From Chloroflexota bacterium (GTDB lineage: Bacteria; Chloroflexota; Ktedonobacteria; Ktedonobacterales; Ktedonobacteraceae), in NCBI GenBank assembly GCA_902810755.1, contig CADDYT010000002.1, positions 1 to 64,000 of the forward strand: a stretch of 64,000 bases of DNA, given 5' to 3'. The notes under the pieces were generated by a model. The model was not told the origin of the DNA. It ran no database searches and was given only the letters and a program-made list of their open reading frames with translations. Each line of letters starts with the position of its first letter. Positions within the stretch are counted from its first letter, which is position 1. Of the stretch, positions 8,746-17,070 are shown one piece after another. The position numbers and the translations under genes are program-made.

Positions 8746-9609
8746 TCAGGACGCGGTCCTACCAGGATTCGGCGGATTTTGTTGCTGAGGGTGGACATTC
8801 TCAACATCCACGTCTCCTTCACGGTTGACCTTCAATTCTTCCCGCCTGACGGTATCGGTGAAGTGTTCGGTCTCCTGCACCTTGCGCGTGCCGACCGTGA
8901 TGTCGTCGGTAGTAACCGTCTCCTTCTCCACATTGACCCTTTCCTCGTTCACGGGAATGCGAATGGTCTCATTCTCGTTGGCCGGGATGGGGGTGTTGGA
9001 GGCCTGCGGCTGACCGCTGACGGGGTGATGCTCAATCACGACCTCTTCGTGGGTCACAGGGACATCGATGGTCTTTTGCTCGCTGACCACCTGCTTGCCG
9101 ATGTCTACCTCACCGGCGCGTACCCAGCGCGTTTCCGGCTGAAGCGTCTCTGCCCGCAACTGGATTTCACGCTCACCGGTAAGCCCGCCTGGCGCACTGG
9201 TCGCCGGAGCATTGGCTGCTACGTTTCCAGGAACGTTGGGTATCGGGGTACCAGCGGTCGGGCTAACACCGGTTGCAGGCGCGGCATAGTTCGTTGCCTG
9301 TCCCTGATTGGTGTTAAAGTCGTAGCCGCCGTCTTTTCTGAGCAGGTTAAACGCCTGCTGCTGCTGCGTATTCGTATGAACCGTCACAACAGTGTTCCCC
9401 TGCTCGAATTCGCGATTGTAGAAATTCGCCTCCTGCTGGGGAATGCCCATGTTAGTCAGGTCATCAGCAATCCCGCCGCCACCCCGCCGTACCGAGTAAC
9501 GGATCTGGTCCCGATTGAAGCCAGCGTTCAGCAGGTCCTGAATTGCCTGCTGCGCCTGGTTGTTGTCTTTGAAAACCGCAATCACGAATGAGCGGTCTGC
9601 TGTTGTCAT
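8746..9609 (-). CDS. General stress protein with GSP17M-like and DUF2382 domains (paralogue)
   Basis: About 287 residues: one N-terminal GSP17M-like module (FVIAVFKDNNQA, then GFNRDQIRYS), a Pro/Ala/Thr-rich linker and a C-terminal pair of DUF2382 repeats (RAGEVDIGKQVV, VPVTHEEVVIEHHP, RIPVNEERVNVE). It is shorter than the neighbour because it lacks the second GSP module and the glycine-rich hydrophobic segment. The start ATG 9609 is fixed by a strong GGAGGAGAAAGAG site; the open frame continues to 9738 without support. The two genes share direction and are 161 nt apart, with a hairpin between them. Confidence 0.85.
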   Translation of the reverse strand: MTTADRSFVIAVFKDNNQAQQAIQDLLNAGFNRDQIRYSVRRGGGGIADDLTNMGIPQQEANFYNREFEQGNTVVTVHTNTQQQQAFNLLRKDGGYDFNTNQGQATNYAAPATGVSPTAGTPIPNVPGNVAANAPATSAPGGLTGEREIQLRAETLQPETRWVRAGEVDIGKQVVSEQKTIDVPVTHEEVVIEHHPVSGQPQASNTPIPANENETIRIPVNEERVNVEKETVTTDDITVGTRKVQETEHFTDTVRREELKVNREGDVDVENVHPQQQNPPNPGRTAS

Positions 9610-9761
9610 CTCTCTTTCTCCTCCTTCTAATTTCCCTCTCCAATAGAGCAAGCTTGCCACTATTTGTGAGCTTAACTCAAGCAAATATGTAAACAAACCC
9701 TCTATTCCTATACGCCCTACGTTCTCGAAAAGAGACATCGCTGTGCATCTGACTTAAACTC

Positions 9762-9790
9762 TTGTAATCTCCAACTAACTCATGTATACC
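9762..9790 (+). promoter_or_regulatory. Candidate promoter for the TubC_N-like gene
   Basis: TTGTAA (9762-9767), a 17-nt spacer and TATACC (9785-9790) form a moderate sigma-70-type match about 60 nt upstream of the ATG at 9854. It is weaker than the other promoters called in this window. Confidence 0.3.
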
Positions 9791-9853
9791 TGGCTACAAC
9801 AGGAAGAGATTATCAGGAGACACATAGCGTGATGGTAAGAGGGAAGACAGGAT

Positions 9854-10141
9854 ATGACATTAGATGAGCTGGTAATGACGCTGCGAGATCAGGGCGTGCA
9901 TCTATTTGATGACGGAAACGCATTCCGGTTGCAGGCGCGCAAGGGCGTGCTGACCCCTCAACTGGTAGAGGTTATCACGGCATACTCGGCTGAACTGCTC
10001 TATCTCATCCGGCTGGGAGATGTGCGTGTCTGCCCCTCCCGCTGGGAACACCGCCCGTCCTGGCGTTACTCGCCAACGGCAAAGGCATTCCTCTGCTGCG
10101 CTTGCCGCAAAGAGTCGGTAACGCAAGAGGCTGAGAGCTAA
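9854..10141 (+). CDS. Small protein with TubC N-terminal docking-like domain and Cys pair
   Basis: 95 residues. The first 55 or so resemble the TubC_N docking domain: LRDQGVHLFDDGNAFRLQA, then KGVLTPQLVE and AELLYLI. In NRPS/PKS assembly lines this domain mediates protein-protein docking, but no megasynthase is in this window. The C-terminal 40 residues contain Trp-rich sequence and CCACRKE, with Cys28-type spacing too incomplete to call a zinc finger. It is transcribed alone and convergent with the subtilisin gene; a hairpin lies between them. The family call is from memory of the motif and the function is unknown. Confidence 0.65.
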   Translation: MTLDELVMTLRDQGVHLFDDGNAFRLQARKGVLTPQLVEVITAYSAELLYLIRLGDVRVCPSRWEHRPSWRYSPTAKAFLCCACRKESVTQEAES

Positions 10142-10156
10142 TATCTGAGTAGCGTC

Positions 10157-10190
10157 GGCCCAGGCCAGCCGCAAGGGGATGGCCTGGGCC
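10157..10190. terminator. Hairpin between convergent genes
   Basis: GGCCCAGGCCA (10157-10167) pairs perfectly with TGGCCTGGGCC (10180-10190) across a 12-nt loop. It sits in the 62-nt gap between a plus-strand and a minus-strand stop codon, the position of a bidirectional terminator, although neither side has a U tract. Its core partly resembles the GGCCACCC palindromic family. Confidence 0.5.
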
Positions 10191-10203
10191 GGGACCAAAC
10201 TGA

Positions 10204-11970
10204 CTATCCGTGTGTTACGGGTTGCCCCTGTGAGACTTGCGCCTGCTGTACCGCCTGGATTACCGGGCCGCTGCCTGTTGTCCCGTCTGCGAGATGGGTC
10301 CATTCCACCTGTGGCGCGTTGGCGGTGATGGCGTTGTGTACGGCTCGCCCGGTGAGGGCCTGCTGGTTTTCCAGCGTGCGTGCGGCCAGGGCGCTGATGA
10401 TCGGCGTGGCGAACGATGTGCCAGACCAGTAGGCCCAGGCATACGAGTTGGGGGCCGGGTACTCATGGAAGCCCTGCGGCGACGTGATGGGCGCCGGGTC
10501 GTTCGGTGAAAGCGCGGGGTAAACCGGAGACGTGTAGACGCCGCGTAGAGCGTCGGGCGGCATGGCGACCCGGGTGCCGGAAGAACCGCCCTGCGAGATG
10601 ATCGTCGGAATCTCGCCGCCATAGGTGGCAACGCCATCAGGCCCTGGATAGTTGCTATACGAGGCATCCTGCCCCTGCCCGTTGACCGCGCCGACCGGGA
10701 TGATATCTTGCAAAGGAAACTCGGTATCGTAGGCGAAGTAGGCCGGGTAGCGCGCCCAGTAGCGCACACCGTTGGGATTCATCATCGTGTCTCGCGGGTC
10801 AGAATCGTTGCCGGCAGAGGCGACGATGACGGCTTTATTGTCAATCAACCGGCCAAGCAGGTGAGCCAGTTCCTCGCGTACACGTTGCTTGATCTCAGGG
10901 GTGAATTCGGGGACGCACGTTTCGTTCTCCGGGGGCATGACCAGCAGGCTGAGGTTGATGACCACCGGCTGCGCTTCCAGGTCTCCGCCCGCAGTCATGC
11001 GGTTCTGAATGTCACTGAGCGCCGCCGCCAGCGTTTTCAGTTCTCCCACGCCATAGTTGCTGAGGACGCGAACGCACTCAATTTTTGCCGCCGGGGCGAC
11101 ATCATGCACGATACCGGCAACGAACAGCCCGTGATCCGGCATGGGGAAGCCCACCAGATTCCCGTTAATATCCTTGCCCGTCGTGACCAGTTGCTGCGGG
11201 TTCGCCGCCTCGTCATCCGAAAGCAGGTCGTAGTTGAAAACCGCGTTTTCGATGAGACTTTGCAGCAGCACATTGTTGTTGCCCGCGTTTTGAGCCGCCT
11301 GCTGAATCTGCTGCGCCGGGGGCAGCGAATCCAGCACAAACACCGTCACCCCCTCGCCGCTCGCGTTTTGCAGCGTCTCAGCAATGCCCGGTAGCGTAAT
11401 ATGCCACTGATCGGCTACCCCTTCCACCGGTATTGGTGGGGCGACGGGACAGCCATGTGTTGGATCGTCGGAAGCGGACCAGAACATGTTGGGGATGGCG
11501 GGAGTTGATGCCTGGCGGCTGGCCAGGTTGGCCGCGTTCATGTGGGTGACGACGGTCAGTGTGTAATCGGGCGTATCAGCAGGTTTCATGCCTGGCATAT
11601 CCGGCATGCCAGACATGGTGCCTGTCGTAGCCGTTGACTCAATCTGAAAGACACCGGCAATCTCGAACTCTGGTTGACCGGCTGATGGAAGTAGTGGTGG
11701 TTGCAACGGGAAGAGATAGACACCATTCAGCAATTGTTCGCCGCCCGTGGTCTGTGGCGCGGCAATTTCCTGGGAAGTTCCCTGCTGCCCTATCGGCACC
11801 AGCCGCACGTGGGCGTCGTTGAGAACAGTGGTGTTGAGATTGTCTAAATGCTTGAGTACCGTTCCGTTTACTTCTGAAGGTGTCGCGGAAGACGGAACAG
11901 TGGTTGGAAACCTGAGATACACCTGATTTTTGCGCCAGTAAACACGCGGTTTGTCCATATTCATACTCAT
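10204..11970 (-). CDS. Cytosolic subtilisin-like serine peptidase (S8), cassette A
   Basis: 588 residues. The catalytic triad is visible: Asp214 in VFVLDS, His280 in PDHGLFVAG and Ser519 in SGTSFATP; the oxyanion Asn is in ASAGNDSDP. An N-terminal domain of about 200 residues (starting PRVYWRKNQVYLRF) precedes the protease and matches no family I know. There is no signal peptide and no membrane helix, so the enzyme should act in the cytosol. It is the last gene of a minus-strand cassette behind the sigma-like factor, anti-sigma-like protein and TPR-CHAT protease, 88 nt after the latter. GGGAGG with 9-nt spacing supports ATG 11970. Its substrate is unknown; a protein in the same signalling path is a reasonable guess. 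Confidence 0.9.
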   Translation of the reverse strand: MSMNMDKPRVYWRKNQVYLRFPTTVPSSATPSEVNGTVLKHLDNLNTTVLNDAHVRLVPIGQQGTSQEIAAPQTTGGEQLLNGVYLFPLQPPLLPSAGQPEFEIAGVFQIESTATTGTMSGMPDMPGMKPADTPDYTLTVVTHMNAANLASRQASTPAIPNMFWSASDDPTHGCPVAPPIPVEGVADQWHITLPGIAETLQNASGEGVTVFVLDSLPPAQQIQQAAQNAGNNNVLLQSLIENAVFNYDLLSDDEAANPQQLVTTGKDINGNLVGFPMPDHGLFVAGIVHDVAPAAKIECVRVLSNYGVGELKTLAAALSDIQNRMTAGGDLEAQPVVINLSLLVMPPENETCVPEFTPEIKQRVREELAHLLGRLIDNKAVIVASAGNDSDPRDTMMNPNGVRYWARYPAYFAYDTEFPLQDIIPVGAVNGQGQDASYSNYPGPDGVATYGGEIPTIISQGGSSGTRVAMPPDALRGVYTSPVYPALSPNDPAPITSPQGFHEYPAPNSYAWAYWSGTSFATPIISALAARTLENQQALTGRAVHNAITANAPQVEWTHLADGTTGSGPVIQAVQQAQVSQGQPVTHG

Positions 11971-12058
11971 GATGATGTGCCTCCCTACCTTTCTTGACTG
12001 TACAGCCTACAAACGTTGCCTGAACTTTCTGACCTTAAGACGCCGGGCAGCGTCTTTT

Positions 12059-15000
12059 TCAGGCTTCGATTTCCTGAGCCGAGGAGGGGCTTTCCTTTTG
12101 CCGATACTTCAGCGGAGCAACATTGCCTACCAGGCGAAAGGCCGCCCAGTAATAGGGGTGCGTATAGCCGGTATCTGTACGCTGGATGAGGGAGCATTGG
12201 GCGGCCCGCAGCGCCTGCACCTTGCTTTCTCCATTCAGCAAATGCTGATAGAAGCGTTGCATCAATTCGCCGGTGGCGTTATCTTCAACCGGCCAGAGAC
12301 TCATCACCAGCGACTTTGCTCCGGCGGCCAGGAAGGCGCGTCCCAGTCCCAGTTGCTCGTCGCCACCGCCGCTCAGGGCCAGTCCGGTTTCACAGCCGCT
12401 CAGCGTGACCAGTTCGCAAGCCTTCAGATCGAGGCTGAAGGCGTCAATCGCGTTGAATCTGCCATCGGCCAGCAAAACGGATGAGAAATTGGGCGCGTCC
12501 AGCCTGCTGTGTCCATGCGTCGCCACGTGGATAATGGGGCTATCGGGCGCTTCCGCAATCAATCGGGTAATCGTTGCCTCATCTTCAAGATAGCAGCGTC
12601 CATTGAGCAAATTAGCCAGCGTTTTCGCCTCTTCAAGAGCGCGCTGTAAATGTCCACGTCCTGAATAACCGAAAATCAAAGGTCTTTCCGTTGTTTCCGT
12701 TTCTTGCGCCTGCTGCCCGTATTCATAGATGCCGCTCTGTAGGAGACTGGCGGCAGGCAGATAGCTGACCTGAAAGTTTTCGATGAGAAAGTGGGAGCCG
12801 TCGTACAGGGCGTGGAATGGCAGGGTATGCAAGGAGCTATAGGGAACAATGGTAAGGGAGCTTCCCGCCGGGGGCAGGTGTGATGCAACAGGGGCGATGA
12901 GCAGGTCATACAATTTTTTCAGTAGCTGGCGCGTGGCCTCCTGCGGCGGTCGCTGCGGATCGGGCCAGCCTTTGACCTGTAATGAGGCATGCAGCAGTGG
13001 CAACAAGCGTCTCAACTGCTTTGCTCCATCGGCCTGTTCGGCAGTAACAAGCTGGTTCTTTGTAGCAGCGAAAATGATCAGTCTTTCTTTGCTCAGAAAA
13101 TAGGCAAGCAGGAGCTGGTCGGGCAGGAGATGGCGTCTGAGTTGTGCGACGCCTGCAAATCTTTTACTGGCTTTTTCACTCGTCTTCAGGTGCGTCATGG
13201 GCTGCGCAGTTGTTTGTTGTAAGTATAGCCGCTCAAATAACTCGCTGATTTTTGCCTCGCATCGTTTTATTTCTGCCTGGATCACTGTTTGATCAACAAC
13301 AGAAGATACAGAAGTAGCTATGTTTGCAAGCAATGCGCTGTAATCCCGGTATCTTCCCTGCCATGTTTTCAATTCGTTCTGTAACTGGAGTATGATACCG
13401 GCGCCTGTCCTTGATTCATTCGAGAGGATATCCTCTTGCTGCTCATCCTCTGCGGAAAACTGCGTTTTCGACCTGTTGAGATACTGGCATAGCGCCATAG
13501 AGCGGGCGCGTTCGAGATGGTCGAAAGCAAGCTCGCTTTGCCCCTGTTGCAGGCAGAGGTTGATCATGTCTTCATAGACTTGCCAGGCTGTGCGCAGGAA
13601 AGAAGGTGAGAGGTCATAAACAAGGTCATCCAGGATACGCTCGATCTGGGCAATGGCGGCCCCATAATGCCATTTTGCTTTATACAGGTCTCCCTGCAAA
13701 GCGAATATGCGACCCAGCAGGTACTGGCTTTTGTAGACTTCTTCCTGTAAATGGTGCTGGTGCGCTTGCAGAGCTGCTTGCTTGCAGCGTTGTACCGCCT
13801 GCTGTAGCAGCATCGATTGCTGCTCCCGCTCCTGCTTTTTCCCTGCCTGTTGTGCCTGTTCGATCAGCGCGCTGACCATGACCATGCTGGCGCGAACGCT
13901 GCGAGCTACCAGACCCTGTGCTTCAAAGAATGGTCGTATTTTGGAAGCCGTATCATAAGCATCGCCAAAGGCTCCCATCTCAAGAAATATTTCTGCCTGT
14001 TGCAATCGTGTGGCAGAGGCGTAATGCTCAAATCCGCCGCGATCAAAGAGCATCTTTGCTTCATCGAGGGCAGCTAGCGCCTCTTTTAATCGTCTATCGG
14101 CAACCAGTATAGATGCGTACTCGAGTAGGGTATTACTTGTGTGTAACGATGTTCCAGGCTGCCGGTATATCTCAACTGCCTCGTAGCCCAGCTGGCAAGC
14201 TTCGCTCGTTCTGTTGAGTTTAACCAGTGTATTGGCTATCTGTAGCTTAATTTCGCCTGTCGTTTTGGGATTATCAATGGAGTTTTGGAGCAAGATATCC
14301 TGCGCATGGTAATAGCGTCGTAATGATGAACCATAATATCCCAGTGTGTAATCTAAATCTGCCAGGTTAATCTCGCAATTTGCTGCCATGCTTGTTTCCT
14401 GCAGGGAGGCAAAACTTGCCTGTGCTTCCTGTAGAAGCTTATAAGCCTTTTTAAGCTGACCGAGCCATGACAGGTTTATTGCATAGGCTACCTGTGCCAG
14501 TGCGATTGAACGCTTGATAAAGGTTTCGTCATGGTCTGTCATTGTGGGATACATAGTCAGTATTCGCTCGTACAAAACACTTGCGTCCTGATAGCGGCCA
14601 ACTCGTTTGTATATCCAGGCTGTGTTATGATCCATAACACAAACCCAGTAGTTCTCCCCCTGTCGTGCAAATATCTCACGAGCACGAGCCGCTGCCTCTA
14701 ATGCCTCCTCGACCTGTCCTATCGAGGTAGCGGCAATCATCCAGCTGATACGACTGCGCGCCCAGTTGCCTTCGTCTCTCAGGCTGAGAAACTCTTCGCC
14801 GGCGATGTCCAGGCACTCTATAGCGGCTTGATGGTGCCGGATTTGTTCTAAGGCATCGCCTTTAGCTTTGAGGCCGAGGGCGTGGGATGGAAGATGGCCA
14901 GTGATTTCTCCGTAGAAGATGAGCAGTTCGGCCAGTTTGAGGGAGGGAAACGGGTTGTAGAGGAGCTTCAGCGCCTCGTCTTCTAGCAGCTTCGCGACGG

Positions 15001-15100
15001 CATCGTGATCTGCCAGGTCCGCGAGATGGGCCTGGATGTAGGCGCGGCCTTCTTCGAGGCTGCTTTCATGCAGGTGTTGTAAAAACCGGGAACTCTCCAT
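12059..15100 (-). CDS. TPR-CHAT caspase-like protease, cassette A
   Basis: 1013 residues. The N-terminal two thirds are helical tetratricopeptide-type repeats (for example ALEAAARAREIFARQGENY and the ALAALDEAKMLF region). The C-terminal CHAT domain (about 700-1000) has LTIVPYSSLHTLPFHALYD, the catalytic His862 in HVATHG and Cys903 in LSGCETG, then GAKSLVMSLWPV and HPYYWAAF. CHAT domains are caspase-like cysteine proteases (separase and Csx29 relatives). Both catalytic residues are intact. No signal peptide. The gene starts 43 nt after the anti-sigma-like gene and is followed by the subtilisin, forming one likely operon. A homologue is in cassette B at 53601-56549. Confidence 0.93.
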   Translation of the reverse strand: MESSRFLQHLHESSLEEGRAYIQAHLADLADHDAVAKLLEDEALKLLYNPFPSLKLAELLIFYGEITGHLPSHALGLKAKGDALEQIRHHQAAIECLDIAGEEFLSLRDEGNWARSRISWMIAATSIGQVEEALEAAARAREIFARQGENYWVCVMDHNTAWIYKRVGRYQDASVLYERILTMYPTMTDHDETFIKRSIALAQVAYAINLSWLGQLKKAYKLLQEAQASFASLQETSMAANCEINLADLDYTLGYYGSSLRRYYHAQDILLQNSIDNPKTTGEIKLQIANTLVKLNRTSEACQLGYEAVEIYRQPGTSLHTSNTLLEYASILVADRRLKEALAALDEAKMLFDRGGFEHYASATRLQQAEIFLEMGAFGDAYDTASKIRPFFEAQGLVARSVRASMVMVSALIEQAQQAGKKQEREQQSMLLQQAVQRCKQAALQAHQHHLQEEVYKSQYLLGRIFALQGDLYKAKWHYGAAIAQIERILDDLVYDLSPSFLRTAWQVYEDMINLCLQQGQSELAFDHLERARSMALCQYLNRSKTQFSAEDEQQEDILSNESRTGAGIILQLQNELKTWQGRYRDYSALLANIATSVSSVVDQTVIQAEIKRCEAKISELFERLYLQQTTAQPMTHLKTSEKASKRFAGVAQLRRHLLPDQLLLAYFLSKERLIIFAATKNQLVTAEQADGAKQLRRLLPLLHASLQVKGWPDPQRPPQEATRQLLKKLYDLLIAPVASHLPPAGSSLTIVPYSSLHTLPFHALYDGSHFLIENFQVSYLPAASLLQSGIYEYGQQAQETETTERPLIFGYSGRGHLQRALEEAKTLANLLNGRCYLEDEATITRLIAEAPDSPIIHVATHGHSRLDAPNFSSVLLADGRFNAIDAFSLDLKACELVTLSGCETGLALSGGGDEQLGLGRAFLAAGAKSLVMSLWPVEDNATGELMQRFYQHLLNGESKVQALRAAQCSLIQRTDTGYTHPYYWAAFRLVGNVAPLKYRQKESPSSAQEIEA

Positions 15101-15143
15101 GTCTTTTCGCCAGTCTTTCTAGCCCTACCTGGTTTTTTCAACA

Positions 15144-15920
15144 TTATTCATAACTGATGTCCAGTCCCTCAATGACTATCTCCTGACCGGGAAGGCGGAT
15201 AATCATGACGTAATTGCCTGCGGGGACGGGTTCCAGTAAAATGCCTCCTACGTCGTCGATTTGCGTGGAGAGCAGACTTTGCTGTATCTCTTCCTGCTCG
15301 CTTTCGGTTGTCGCTCGTGGGCCGGGGGCCAGATACAGTTCGACAGTTCCGCCTTCGAGGGCGTTGACTTGCGTTATCGGGTTGGCGCTGGTGATGATGC
15401 CCAGCAGCATCATGTCTCCTTCCGGCGAGCGCGAGAGGTGCAGAGACAGGTCTACGGCGTCAGCGTGGTACTGGCGCGGCCAGTCGGCGGGCGCGAGATC
15501 ATCACGGGTGGTGAGCTGAACTTGCTGGAAAACGCGGGTAGCAAAGAGGCGGCGCAGGGAGAGCGCGGGCAGCGGCTCGGTTTCGGGAAATGGCTCAAAG
15601 CTGGCCTGCTGGCGGCGCATTTCCGCCACTTCAGCGGCGCAGAGCGGACAATCGAGCAGGTGCGCGGCGATATGTGTGCGTTCCTCGACCGGCAGGCCGC
15701 CGAGACAATAGTAGTTGAGATCGATGGCGCTGGGGCAGAGGCGCAGGAAGAGTTTCGTGCGCAGCGTCCCGGTTGTGCGCCGGAAAGTGGCCAGTCGCTG
15801 CTGACAGATAGAACATTGTGCGAGATGCGCCCGTTCCTCTGCTGAGAGGTTATCCTCCTCGTAAGCCACGCTCATCAGCTCTTCGTCGCTGATCGCCAGG
15901 GCATGGAAATTCTCTGTCAT
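15144..15920 (-). CDS. Zinc-finger anti-sigma-like protein, cassette A
   Basis: 258 residues. Two zf-HC2-like modules are visible: HLAQCSICQQRL (about residues 32-43) and HLLDCPLCAAEV (about 87-98), each HxxxCxxC. The middle is variable, and the C-terminal 100 residues look like an all-beta domain ending VPAGNYVMIIRLPGQEIVIEG, resembling carboxypeptidase regulatory-like folds. There is no transmembrane helix, unlike many anti-sigma factors. It starts 6 nt after the sigma-like gene, with GAGGTGA upstream of ATG 15920, so the two are translationally close. By position and zinc motifs it probably binds the sigma-like protein; this is inference. The homologue is at 52381-53220. Confidence 0.82.
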   Translation of the reverse strand: MTENFHALAISDEELMSVAYEEDNLSAEERAHLAQCSICQQRLATFRRTTGTLRTKLFLRLCPSAIDLNYYCLGGLPVEERTHIAAHLLDCPLCAAEVAEMRRQQASFEPFPETEPLPALSLRRLFATRVFQQVQLTTRDDLAPADWPRQYHADAVDLSLHLSRSPEGDMMLLGIITSANPITQVNALEGGTVELYLAPGPRATTESEQEEIQQSLLSTQIDDVGGILLEPVPAGNYVMIIRLPGQEIVIEGLDISYE

Positions 15921-15926
15921 TGGCAG

Positions 15927-16610
15927 TCACCTCTCTTCATCGCTTAATAGCCAGCGCAACCGATCTTTATTTCGTCGCAGCCGTTCTACTATGTTGACGT
16001 TCAGACGGTAGATTTCTTTCACATCACTAAATTCGCCCGGGCAGCGAACGAGAATTTCCCTGGGTTTGAGGCCGCAGTAATAGAGCAGGAAGGCGACGCG
16101 CCGCTCGCGCTCGTCCGCCAGCAGGCTCTGAATCGTTTCCCATGTGGTCTGGTCGTCGCCATGATCTTCCGCGAACGGCTCCTCGTGGGCTTCGAGTTCG
16201 GATGAGGAAACCTCTCTGGCTCGTAAGTGGCTGCGCAGCGTATCGGTGATGAGGCCGTTGAGCGTGGCGTGCAAATAGCTCAACGCGGCATTCAGGGTCG
16301 CGAATTCCACGCGCTGATCGCGCACGGCATACCAGAAGCGTGAGAAGGTCTGTGAGACATAGTTCTCTTCGCTGTCGCGCAGCAGGGCCACATCGCAAGC
16401 GGGATGGCTGCGCAGCCAGATACGCACGGTATCATCGAAGTGCTTCTGAAGCATCGACCACGCCTGGTCGACGCCTTCGATGATGGCGCGGTGAAATATC
16501 TCCAGGCAGTAGCGGTCGTCAAAGACTTCCCTGCGCCGCCGCCGCTTCATCTCCTCCTGACAGCGATTTGCCAGTTGCACCAGGTTCATCTGCTTCAGTG
16601 CCTGTTCCAT
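15927..16610 (-). CDS. Sigma-70-like transcription factor, cassette A
   Basis: About 227 residues. The segment DDRYCLEIFHRAI and the following FSRFWYAV resemble a divergent ECF region 2; the C-terminal part (LLYYCGLKPREI, then a helix with EIYRLNVNIVERLRRNKDRL) has the look of a region 4 helix-turn-helix. The same pattern occurs in the cassette B protein (DRYCLELFRRAI and YRIKRNVLERLRRN). The start is uncertain: ATG 16610 is used, and GTG 16622 just downstream of GAGG is the alternative; the open frame to 16826 is probably not translated. It heads the cassette A operon. Confidence 0.78.
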   Translation of the reverse strand: MEQALKQMNLVQLANRCQEEMKRRRRREVFDDRYCLEIFHRAIIEGVDQAWSMLQKHFDDTVRIWLRSHPACDVALLRDSEENYVSQTFSRFWYAVRDQRVEFATLNAALSYLHATLNGLITDTLRSHLRAREVSSSELEAHEEPFAEDHGDDQTTWETIQSLLADERERRVAFLLYYCGLKPREILVRCPGEFSDVKEIYRLNVNIVERLRRNKDRLRWLLSDEER

Positions 16611-16941
16611 GCTGATACTCACTGCCTCGACCTGCTTTCCCCTGAACGCCCTTTGCCGCGAGTAGAAATATCCCCGTACAATCCTCTCCAAACAAAAGCC
16701 TTTCCCCTTTACCGCTATTGTACAATGCCGGGACGAGAGCAGCCAGGGAAGGGACGCCAGCTGATTAAAGGTAATTCGATAACAAACAAAATAGGAAACA
16801 ACTATATGAGCATACAACTCGTTCAATCAGCATAATCTACCGGCTTGCCTTTGTCAAGTTCAGCGAAAACTGGTCCACTGAAACCGGCTCCCTGCTAATA
16901 AGGAGTCTGGACACGCCGGGAATAAGCCGGAAAGTGGTTTG

Positions 16942-16970
16942 TTGATTGAGGGCTAATGTTCGTATATAAT
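16942..16970 (+). promoter_or_regulatory. Promoter for the acidic protein gene
   Basis: TTGATT (16942-16947), a 17-nt spacer and a perfect TATAAT (16965-16970) form a good housekeeping-type promoter. Transcription would begin near 16977 and give a leader of about 95 nt to the ATG at 17071. It lies in the divergent region shared with cassette A. Confidence 0.65.
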
Positions 16971-17070
16971 GCGTGTGTTAGATACGAATACTTAGCTGAT
17001 GCGAGGGGCGTTTGGCCCACTTCTTATAGTACAAGCCCCTGTGAGCTTCAGTGGATCGGAGCATAGCTTT

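Noticed and set aside
12059..15100. Craspase (type III-E CRISPR) Csx29
   Set aside because: The TPR-CHAT architecture is similar, but there is no gRAMP effector, CRISPR array or adaptation gene in the window.
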